Shown piece after piece: positions 19,022 to 25,877 of a stretch of 53,762 nt of DNA. The position numbers and the translations under genes are program-made. The DNA is from an uncultured Ignavibacteriales bacterium (lineage in GTDB: Bacteria > Bacteroidota > Ignavibacteria > Ignavibacteriales > Ignavibacteriaceae), in contig CAIYTF010000022.1 in NCBI GenBank assembly GCA_903929035.1, forward strand, positions 1-53,762, written 5' to 3'. Each line of letters starts with the position of its first letter. Within the stretch, counting starts at the first letter, position 1. The notes under the pieces are model-generated. The model saw nothing but the letters and a program-made list of their open reading frames with translations, was not told the origin of the DNA and ran no database searches.

Positions 19022-19515
19022 TTTTGATATTTTTCTGCAGGTCGTCACTCAAGTGCATTTCCGGCAGTACACGCCAATTTCTAATTAGACTTTCATCGTC
19101 TAAAAAAACAAAATGCCGCTGCACCTCGTGATAATCTTTTCTGTAAGGTATTCTGTGTTTATAGGCAATCGCGCAGGCACTTGTAGAATAGCCATAGGTT
19201 TCTTTCACTCCTGAAGAAAAGGCAATCACCGTGCTGCGGAAAGAACGATGCAGTGAATATATTTTAGTATATGAATATTTCCGGAGTGACCTCGCGAATG
19301 CAATTGTTGCCCATAAACTTTTGTGCTTTCCCTTCTTATCTAAATATATGAATAACAGACACCGCGGGACAAGATGCAAATATCTCGACATTTACAGGAA
19401 TGGTAACAACGTCAATTTGCGCGCCTGTCTTTTGCTTTAGTATTTGAATAAACGGAAAGCTCAATACCGCATCACCAAGAAATGCAGTTTGAATTACTAA
19501 TATTTTTTTAGGCAT
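19022..19515 (-). pseudogene. Truncated, frameshifted copy of the GT9 glycosyltransferase
   Basis: Codes for roughly the first 165 residues of the GT9 protein at 13586-14602, over 90% identical in protein. It starts at the same ATG (19515), carries an inserted A near 19343 that breaks the frame after SVIHI, and stops matching after LSDDLQKNIK, where the abi/res junction repeat begins. The C-terminal nucleotide-sugar-binding domain is absent, so it cannot be active. The 53 nt between it and the res stop presumably show the ancestral res-GT9 spacing. Confidence 0.92.
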
Positions 19516-19568
19516 TAACACCAGCCCGATAACAAGATAATCATAAAGTAAGTTTCCATAAGTAAAAC

Positions 19569-22502
19569 TTACACATCCGATGCTCTTGTTACAACCGCGA
19601 GGTCCATATCCAAGGCACGGAAATGTTTTTGACCGCACCGCACTTTATCTGCTTCGGAATTTCTTAATTTCAAATAATCACGATTCCCTTTTGTCTCTTT
19701 AACAAGGTAAATCGTTTGTTCATCCTGCTTAACTATTGCCCAATCAGGATTATATTCACCAATAGGTGTTTCCACTATAAACCAGCGTGGTAGTTTGACA
19801 AACAGCTTAATGTCTTCGCGTTTATCTAATTCTTCCGCGAAGTTTTTTTCGATTTCACTGTCATAAACTACAGCATCATACACCGATTTTTTAACTTCGA
19901 GTCTGTTACTGAGATAGCTAAAAATTTCTTTGTCCTTGAACAATTGCATACTCCATTCCTGAAATGCAATTTTTTCATATTTAATACCGTCAATCATCAA
20001 CCGATGCAATTCATTTCGTATTATGGACACAACCGAATCCATATACTTTTGCGGGTTAATGATATATTCCGCGAGACGGTTACTCTTTGTAACTATTTCA
20101 TAGATTGTTTTACGGGTGAGTTCAGTTTCGCTCTGTATATAACTGAGCATATCGGGCAGCGGACCTGAATATCTTACGTCCGTTGTATATGAACGGGTTT
20201 CCTCTGAAACAATGCCTTTTGGCTGAACCTGTAGTTGCCCCTCCCTGTAAAGTATTTTAACGGGTGCTATCCTGTCCATTTTTATTATAGCTTTTACACA
20301 GTTAGCAATCAAATCTTCCGTTGTAAAATTCACTTGATATGTGGTTTTATGCTTGATCCTATTCCAAAGCTGTTTAAATTCTGTATCTAAGTCTTGCTCG
20401 GATAATTCTTTTTGAGATTTGAGCCTCAGCTTACGCGGTTCCTCATCTCGTTTGATATGCCTGTCAAGACGGTAAGTCTGCATTACGGCAATTATATCCT
20501 GTTCAACATCAAAAAACTCTTTTGAGAGTTTTAGTGTAAAATCTTTTGTCTCAGGTGCAAAAGCACTTTGTATTTTGCCCTTATCGTCAATGAAATCATT
20601 CTTTGAAAGTTCATTCCATATCTGCACCGAGTTATCACGCCCGACTGTTTGTTCAATATCTTCAACTATACGGCTCACTTTAGCAAATGCAAATAATGGT
20701 ATCTTACCAAAAGTAACTCCGCAATCTTCTTCATATTCAGTTTGCAGGTTCTTGGCAAACTCTTCATAACTTTCGTTGGCAATAACGGTAAGTTTATTCA
20801 GGTTGTCATCGAATACACGCTCTCCAAGTTGATTGACGGGCAAGCGCAATCCTCGACCGATTTCCTGCCGTTTTTTCATTCCCGAGCGGGTTTCGTTGAG
20901 AGTGCAAATCTGGAAAACATTCGGATTATCCCAACCTTCTCGTAATGCTGAGTGCGAGAAAATGAATTTCAGCGGTTCATCAAGTGAAAGCAATTGCTCT
21001 TTGTTTCGCATAATTTTGGCATAGGTATCATCGTCATCTTTAGTGGATCCGGAAGTATCTTTCATAATTCCCTTTTTGTCCTGAGAAAAATATCCATCGT
21101 GTATTTTGTCTACTGGGAATAAATCAAGTTCCTTGTATTGAGGAAGTTTTATGAGGTCAAGATAATGTTTCTCAAATAGTGTAGAGAATTTACCCTGAAC
21201 AGTTTTCCATTCTTCGTTATATGAACGATAGTTTGCAACTCGGTCAATGAAGAACAGAGAAAGTATTTTGATACCTCTGTCTTTAAACTGCAATTCCTTA
21301 TCGAGATGCTTTTTGATTGTATTTCGAATCTGTACACTTGATATATCATCCCGAAGACCGCCGCGCTCCTGTCCCAAAGCTAATCTGCCTGCATTAAAAT
21401 CTATATACTCGTTTCCCTGTTCAGCATTAATTTCTAATACTTCAAAACCGTTTTTGTATGCAGCCCGCTCATTCGATAGCGTGAAGAGATCAGTGTTTTG
21501 TTTTACCCAAAAATCTTTCTCAGTAACGCCATTCTTAGATTGGATATGTATTCTAATCTTGGCTTTGATTCCTTTTTTGTTATCAACGGCAAGCAATTTT
21601 ATATATGCCTCATTTTGGTCACCTTTGCCGCTAACTTCCGCCACGATAATTTGTTTCACTAATTTAAGCTCAAATGCCTTAACCGGATCAAGTTTGTAAA
21701 CTTGATTAAATAAGTTTCTATGAGTGGCGGAGTATCTGAAAATACAAAGCGGGCTGAGAGATTTTATTGCATCCTGCGCCCTTGGTGTATTATCAACAGA
21801 TTGGGGCTCATCTATAATCACTATCGGGTTTGCAGCTTGGACAAATTCGATAGGTTTGTGTCCGGACAGCTTATCGTTTTCCTTAAAAATTACATTGCTT
21901 TTTTTGTCATCATCACTGTTTGAAAAATCCTTGCGAAAAGCATCAATGTTTATAATCATTATCTGCAATTGATTGCTTGCAGCGAACTGCCGCAGGCGGT
22001 TGGATTTCTTTGAATCATAAACGAAATGCTCAAACTCAATATTGTTATAGAGTGCAAGAAAGTGTTCGCGAGTTACCTGAATATTTTTCAGGGTTCCTTC
22101 TCTGATAGCAACACTTGGCACTACAATAATAAATTTCTTGAACCCATACTTTTGGCACAGCTCGAAAATAGTACGAAGATATACATAAGTTTTACCTGTA
22201 CCTGTTTCCATTTCAACCGAAAAATTAAGACCGTTAATCGCGAATTGATGATAAGAGGTTAAATCCAAGTCAGATTTTTGCTGAATCTGGTTTAGATTTT
22301 TATGCATTGCCTCTGAGTTTAGGAGGAGATTATTGCCAATACCTTGCTCATTTTGCAGAATACTTGTCTGACCAACTGCTGCGGCTGTATAAATCTCTAT
22401 TGAAAAGTCACTCTTGTTGAGCGGCTGCCCGTCAAATAATTCGACTAAACTGTTTACCGCGTCAATTTGGTATTGCTGGTTGCTGTCGAATTTTAGTTTC
22501 AT
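19569..22502 (-). CDS. res: Type III restriction endonuclease subunit Res
   Basis: Helicase-nuclease of a type III R-M system, acting in complex with Mod. The SF2 helicase core has motif I METGTGKTY (98-106), a DEPQ Walker B in VIIDEPQSVDN, the SAT-like FRYSATHRN, and the C-terminal RecA motifs SHSALREGWDNPNVFQIC and RQEIGRGLRLPVN. The nuclease motif PD-(D/E)XK is at the C-terminus: Pro919-Asp920 (YNPDWAIV) and Glu936-Thr-Lys938 (VKETKGN). At 977 residues it is full length and intact. It overlaps abi by ATGA, so its translation is coupled to abi and not directly to mod. Confidence 0.95.
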   Translation of the reverse strand: MKLKFDSNQQYQIDAVNSLVELFDGQPLNKSDFSIEIYTAAAVGQTSILQNEQGIGNNLLLNSEAMHKNLNQIQQKSDLDLTSYHQFAINGLNFSVEMETGTGKTYVYLRTIFELCQKYGFKKFIIVVPSVAIREGTLKNIQVTREHFLALYNNIEFEHFVYDSKKSNRLRQFAASNQLQIMIINIDAFRKDFSNSDDDKKSNVIFKENDKLSGHKPIEFVQAANPIVIIDEPQSVDNTPRAQDAIKSLSPLCIFRYSATHRNLFNQVYKLDPVKAFELKLVKQIIVAEVSGKGDQNEAYIKLLAVDNKKGIKAKIRIHIQSKNGVTEKDFWVKQNTDLFTLSNERAAYKNGFEVLEINAEQGNEYIDFNAGRLALGQERGGLRDDISSVQIRNTIKKHLDKELQFKDRGIKILSLFFIDRVANYRSYNEEWKTVQGKFSTLFEKHYLDLIKLPQYKELDLFPVDKIHDGYFSQDKKGIMKDTSGSTKDDDDTYAKIMRNKEQLLSLDEPLKFIFSHSALREGWDNPNVFQICTLNETRSGMKKRQEIGRGLRLPVNQLGERVFDDNLNKLTVIANESYEEFAKNLQTEYEEDCGVTFGKIPLFAFAKVSRIVEDIEQTVGRDNSVQIWNELSKNDFIDDKGKIQSAFAPETKDFTLKLSKEFFDVEQDIIAVMQTYRLDRHIKRDEEPRKLRLKSQKELSEQDLDTEFKQLWNRIKHKTTYQVNFTTEDLIANCVKAIIKMDRIAPVKILYREGQLQVQPKGIVSEETRSYTTDVRYSGPLPDMLSYIQSETELTRKTIYEIVTKSNRLAEYIINPQKYMDSVVSIIRNELHRLMIDGIKYEKIAFQEWSMQLFKDKEIFSYLSNRLEVKKSVYDAVVYDSEIEKNFAEELDKREDIKLFVKLPRWFIVETPIGEYNPDWAIVKQDEQTIYLVKETKGNRDYLKLRNSEADKVRCGQKHFRALDMDLAVVTRASDV

Positions 22503-22572
22503 TCAGCTTCCTGCTTAAATACTAATTCACGTTCCCACCCCTTCGGGAATCCCATTGCAGTAACGTCGGTAT
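22481..22572. repeat. Direct repeat, copy B: native abi/res junction
   Basis: The parental copy of the 92-bp repeat at 18930-19021. Here both genes continue on either side, so this is the original junction and the other copy is the duplicate. Confidence 0.9.
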
Positions 22573-23404
22573 GTGGATATTTACTTAATAATGATTTGAA
22601 CTTCGAAATAAAATCATTTGTGGGAGAAATGATTGACAAAAAATGAGATATTATCGAGATAACAATATAGATACGCTTATTATTGATTTCTAAGTTTTCC
22701 AGCCAACCAGTAATTTCTGCCTTTGGCAGAACAGGGATGACACCAAGTCTTCTATTCCACAAACGTGCATGATGGGCACTTAAATTTCTTACATACGCGA
22801 GAGTATGAATCCAAGATGAAAATACCTGATACGGTAGATTATATAATTTTGCTACGTTTTTTTGAATTTTCCGCACATTGATATTTTCAAACAATTGAGA
22901 GATAGTCCCAAATGAAGCGATTTCAAGGCTCATCCAAACTGGCGGGATTTCATCGGAGTATTTACTAAAGAAATGAACCAAAAATTCTTCATCTGAGCGG
23001 GCAAGTTCATCCTTTAGTTTTGAAAGATGACTTGAATACCTTTTCTGATTGTAAAAGATCGAATTGTTTGTGATCCAAAATGCACCATAATTATAAGCAA
23101 GCTCATATAGTATATTTGTTCTGACAGAAACTTCTATTTCAGCAATTGCACTAAAAACGAGACTTCTTAATCCTTTATCAAAAGCATATAAATCTAAAAT
23201 ATTTTGGAATTCTGTTCCGTTCTTAAAAATGTGATTGGGCTTATCTTCAAGAAAGGGAAACATATATGCTGAAAGTCTATAATAATTGACATGTGAAAGA
23301 GTGTGTTCAGCAAAATCATCATCAGGAATTATTAGTCCTCTTTTCTTTAGTAAGGAGACTTGTTCGGGATATGAAAGGACGGGTTTTGTGTAGGCAATCT
23401 TCAT
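22499..23404 (-). CDS. Abi_2-family (AbiD/AbiF-like) HEPN RNase
   Basis: 301 residues, the usual length. The family is recognised by the N-terminal LSYPEQVSLLKKRGLIIPDD, HVNYYRLSAYMFPF (38-51), the helix AIAEIEVSVRTNILYELAY (87-104) and the C-terminal YVRNLSAHHARLWNRRLG. Arg206-x4-His211 in RNLSAH is the HEPN RNase motif. AbiD/AbiF proteins abort phage infection, and AbiF-type proteins have been proposed as relatives of the Cas13 ancestor (general knowledge). Three promoter-hairpin units stand directly upstream; the last U-tract ends about 6 nt before the ATG. The gene overlaps res by ATGA. Confidence 0.9.
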   Translation of the reverse strand: MKIAYTKPVLSYPEQVSLLKKRGLIIPDDDFAEHTLSHVNYYRLSAYMFPFLEDKPNHIFKNGTEFQNILDLYAFDKGLRSLVFSAIAEIEVSVRTNILYELAYNYGAFWITNNSIFYNQKRYSSHLSKLKDELARSDEEFLVHFFSKYSDEIPPVWMSLEIASFGTISQLFENINVRKIQKNVAKLYNLPYQVFSSWIHTLAYVRNLSAHHARLWNRRLGVIPVLPKAEITGWLENLEINNKRIYIVISIISHFLSIISPTNDFISKFKSLLSKYPHTDVTAMGFPKGWERELVFKQEAE

Positions 23405-23410
23405 ATTATT

Positions 23411-23463
23411 AAAAAGAAAAAGCCCACCTATTTGAGCATCGTTGAGAGGCTTGGCGGGCGCGT
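23411..23463 (-). ncRNA. Small hairpin RNA, unit 1 (abi-proximal)
   Basis: Predicted transcript of about 50 nt starting near 23463. The hairpin (23422-23459) pairs GCCCGCC with GGTGGGC, followed by TTTTTCTTTTT and, a few bases later, the abi ATG. An inner stem CGAU/AUCG seen in the other two units has one pair lost here (G to U on the plus strand, at 23430-23431). Read-through of this weakest unit would carry transcription into abi and res. Confidence 0.7.
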
Positions 23464-23468
23464 TGATA

Positions 23469-23500
23469 CAAATATAATACTACATTATTAGAAAACCAAA
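23469..23500 (-). promoter_or_regulatory. Bacteroidota-type promoter of unit 1
   Basis: On the minus strand TTTG (23497-23500), a 20-bp spacer and TATATTTG (23469-23476) match the Bacteroidota sigma consensus TTTG-N19/20-TAnnTTTG. Predicted start is near 23463. Confidence 0.7.
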
Positions 23501-23544
23501 TATTGCAACAGTTAAATATGTGAAAATATTTCTGCCCCATAGAA

Positions 23545-23598
23545 AAAAAAGAAAATGCCCACCGATTTGAGCATCGTTGAGAGGCTTGGCGGGCGTGT
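23545..23598 (-). ncRNA. Small hairpin RNA, unit 2
   Basis: Hairpin 23557-23594 with the outer stem GCCCGCC/GGTGGGC, a 5'-side bulge, and an inner stem CGAU-GCUCAA-AUCG that stacks on it, followed by a long U-rich tract. Predicted length about 50 nt. Confidence 0.7.
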
Positions 23599-23603
23599 TG
23601 ATA

Positions 23604-23635
23604 CAAATATAATACTAAATTATTGGAAAACCAAA
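23604..23635 (-). promoter_or_regulatory. Bacteroidota-type promoter of unit 2
   Basis: TTTG (23632-23635), 20-bp spacer, TATATTTG (23604-23611) on the minus strand; same geometry as the other two units, although the surrounding bases differ. Confidence 0.7.
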
Positions 23636-23679
23636 CATTGCAAGAGGAAAATATGTGAAAATATTTTTGCCCCATAGAA

Positions 23680-23733
23680 AAGAAAGAAAAAGCCCACCGA
23701 TTTGAGCATCGTTGAGAGGCTTGGCGGGCACAT
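23680..23733 (-). ncRNA. Small hairpin RNA, unit 3 (abi-distal)
   Basis: Hairpin 23692-23729, identical to unit 2 over its 38 nt, followed by TTTTTCTTTCTTTTCT. Predicted length about 50 nt. It is the first unit downstream of the AlbA_2 gene. Confidence 0.7.
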
Positions 23734-23738
23734 TGATA

Positions 23739-23770
23739 CAAATATAATACTACATTATTGGAAAACCAAA
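23739..23770 (-). promoter_or_regulatory. Bacteroidota-type promoter of unit 3
   Basis: TTTG (23767-23770), 20-bp spacer, TATATTTG (23739-23746) on the minus strand. Homology between units ends just upstream of this TTTG, so the repeated unit is exactly promoter plus hairpin plus tail. Confidence 0.7.
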
Positions 23771-23808
23771 TAATGCTAACACACGACCAAAAAATAAGAT
23801 TCAAATTA

Positions 23809-24978
23809 TCACCCACCTTTTTTTTCAATCTGTGTAATTCGTTCTATCTTTACAGTAAATTGTTCTGCTTCAATATCGTTTATAAATTCAATGCGCGGAT
23901 ATGCTTTTGAAGCACGCAAAATTCCGCTGCCCGCGCCGCGGTATGCCAATAAATCGGGAGCAAAAGAAGCTATTATATTATTACGCGTGCGTCTTATCCC
24001 TAGTTTTATCTGCGGCACCGTTAGATTATTAGGGAGTTTCCCCGGGTTAATTATTTCTATCCTGTTTTCAAAAATAAATATTTTTATCGAATCATTAATA
24101 AAATAATCCCTGTGGATTAACGCGTTAACTAATAACTCGGAGAACACCACTTCCGGTATTTCTAAAATACCGATACTATTGAAAGATTGTCCGCCTTGTC
24201 TTCTTTGTAATTTCGAGATAATAAAGTCGAATCCCTTACTATAAATATCGTCCAACGATCCAATTAAATTATCACTGCTTAGATATTGTGTATCTTCTAT
24301 ATTATTTCCGGGGAACCATATAGCTGTTATAAAAAAAGCAGGCAGCAACCGCTGGAGATTCCTCCCAAATAATAATGCACCCGCGGCATTTAAATGCCCG
24401 TCCTCACCCAGACGCAAATTGGCAATATGCCGCGGTAATTCGCTTGGTTCACACGGTTCATTATATTTTTTTTCAAAGAATGTCCTGAATTTCTCGAAAT
24501 TCAAATCACGGAGAGTGCTGTGCGGAATGATTCTCTCCTCGGCATAAAGATTTCCGCTGCTTTGAAGTAAACGGGCAAGTTCTTCCCTGCTTGTAACCTT
24601 CCTTTTATCCGACCCGTTCTTTAAGAATATTAGTCCGTCCTTATCACAATGGGGTTTATCTGTACCTTGTGGAACAGTAACCACAATTATTTTTTTATTA
24701 TTTACACTGACTGTTTCAGTCGATATAATTATGGAAGATTTCACGTGCTCTTGCGCGGCAGTGGTCAACAGGTTGTTTATCCGCTGAATATCCTGAAACG
24801 TAAGCCCTATAATATCACCGGTTTTATCATTCACCCCGATAATTATCGATCCGCCTGAACTATTTGCGAAAGCGACTATTTCTTGGGATATACTAACGGC
24901 ATTATTTACATCCTGCTTAAACTGAACTTTGCTTGTTTCGCCGCCGCTGATTATGCCAAGTATTTCTTGTGTTTCCAT
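23809..24978 (-). CDS. AlbA_2/Schlafen-type ATP-binding protein
   Basis: 389 residues with two domains. The N-terminal AlbA_2 domain (about 10-120) shows SKVQFKQDV, EIVAFANSSGGSIIIGVND and DKPHCDKDGLIFLKNGSDKR. The C-terminal half (about 260-385) is a GHKL/HATPase_c_4-like domain with ELLVNALIHRDYF, IEIINPGKLP and GAGSGILRA. Such proteins are annotated as putative transcriptional regulators or helicase-like ATP-binding proteins and are common in defence islands; their role in R-M loci is not known to me. It follows a shortened relative by 50 nt and precedes the RNA array. Confidence 0.85.
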   Translation of the reverse strand: METQEILGIISGGETSKVQFKQDVNNAVSISQEIVAFANSSGGSIIIGVNDKTGDIIGLTFQDIQRINNLLTTAAQEHVKSSIIISTETVSVNNKKIIVVTVPQGTDKPHCDKDGLIFLKNGSDKRKVTSREELARLLQSSGNLYAEERIIPHSTLRDLNFEKFRTFFEKKYNEPCEPSELPRHIANLRLGEDGHLNAAGALLFGRNLQRLLPAFFITAIWFPGNNIEDTQYLSSDNLIGSLDDIYSKGFDFIISKLQRRQGGQSFNSIGILEIPEVVFSELLVNALIHRDYFINDSIKIFIFENRIEIINPGKLPNNLTVPQIKLGIRRTRNNIIASFAPDLLAYRGAGSGILRASKAYPRIEFINDIEAEQFTVKIERITQIEKKGG

Positions 24979-25028
24979 ATATCATAAAATATATTTTTGT
25001 GTTTAAATAGCTTCGGGTGTATAAAACA

Positions 25029-25865
25029 TTATTGTTCTTGCCATCTTTCACTCATTGGTATCTTTACTGAAAATTTGGTCATTAGTGAAATATTAAATTC
25101 TGCAGAACCATTGCCATTCTCTATCAGTAATTGCTGCGCGTACCTGATTCCGAAATTGTATTTATTTACATATCCCAATACCTTCATAGCTTCAGCTAAT
25201 ACCGGATTGCGGTAATCACTTGCATTTGGAAAATTTTCAGGTCGTACATCTCCATACAATCCCCCGGGATTAATAATCTCAATCCTGTCATCAAATTCAT
25301 ACAAGTATATAGGCGCATTTGATTGATAATCACGATGCATAATGGCATTCATTACAAGTTCACGCATTGCCCATAACGGAAAGTTTTCAACAACAGATTC
25401 CCTCATACCTGAACTTCGCACGCTCTTGGATTGAATTACAATAATTTTAAAGAAATTATCAATATCTTTTAATACATCCACTAATGCACCGGAAAACCGT
25501 TTGTCAACCGGTTCAGGAGAAATGTCCTTTCCTTTATATCGTAAATACTGAATATAGGCACCGGGGAAAAAATATAACGGATTTGTTCCAAATAAAAGAA
25601 TTCCTGCATTTGTTGGACAATCATATACATTGTCATAAATACGCAGAGAGGCTAATTGTTGTTTTAAATCGCGGTTATTTGCCGCTATGCTTTCCTTATC
25701 TATCGCTTTGGGTTGATAGGTGTTTTTAAATAAATTAATATCCAAATCGTTCAATGAACTTTCTCTGCAGGGCTGCATATCAAAATTTTTAACGGATAGA
25801 GTACGTTCAATCCTATCTGACTCAATATTTCCGATTAATACTAATAGTTCTTCGTTAGTCAACAT
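25029..25865 (-). CDS. AlbA/HATPase-type protein with internal deletion
   Basis: 278 residues, about 150-200 fewer than relatives. The start LTNEELLVLIGNIESDRIER and following SVKNF resemble the beginning of an AlbA_2 domain, but the sequence then jumps to FDMQPCRESSLNDLD, normally found well beyond that domain. The central AlbA_2 core (FANxxGG, IIGVND) is missing, in frame. The C-terminal ATP-binding half is intact: ELVMNAIMHRDYQ, IEIINPGGLYG and NFGIRYAQQLL. It sits 12 nt downstream of mod. It may be an ATP-binding remnant or a partner of the adjacent full-length relative. Confidence 0.75.
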   Translation of the reverse strand: MLTNEELLVLIGNIESDRIERTLSVKNFDMQPCRESSLNDLDINLFKNTYQPKAIDKESIAANNRDLKQQLASLRIYDNVYDCPTNAGILLFGTNPLYFFPGAYIQYLRYKGKDISPEPVDKRFSGALVDVLKDIDNFFKIIVIQSKSVRSSGMRESVVENFPLWAMRELVMNAIMHRDYQSNAPIYLYEFDDRIEIINPGGLYGDVRPENFPNASDYRNPVLAEAMKVLGYVNKYNFGIRYAQQLLIENGNGSAEFNISLMTKFSVKIPMSERWQEQ

Positions 25866-25877
25866 ATTTTTTCCTTC

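Larger units (their letters stand above)
23411..23776. repeat. Three-unit tandem array, 135-bp period, upstream of abi
   Basis: Three hairpins at 23422-23459, 23557-23594 and 23692-23729 are spaced exactly 135 bp apart. The hairpins are identical at 37 of 38 positions, and the sequence between them is roughly 85-90% conserved, including a promoter-like element in each. The array ends at about 23776, just after the promoter of the third unit, and begins next to the abi start. An ORF of 139 codons crosses it, but only because the period is a multiple of three. Confidence 0.93.

Noticed and set aside
18891-19391. 166-residue ORF as a real protein
   Set aside because: It is a chimera of truncated GT9 and out-of-frame abi/res junction sequence, produced by the duplication.
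19336-19638. 100-residue ORF extending upstream of the GT9 copy
   Set aside because: The part before the GT9 start codon overlaps the end of res on the same strand in another frame and has no similarity to GT9 proteins.
23411-23776. CRISPR array
   Set aside because: The sequences between hairpins are near-identical rather than variable spacers, the period is 135 bp, and there are no cas genes.
23409-23828. 139-codon ORF with an internal repeated peptide, over the hairpin array
   Set aside because: The frame stays open because 135 bp is a multiple of three. It contains perfect promoter elements and hairpins with T-tracts, and its composition is not protein-like.
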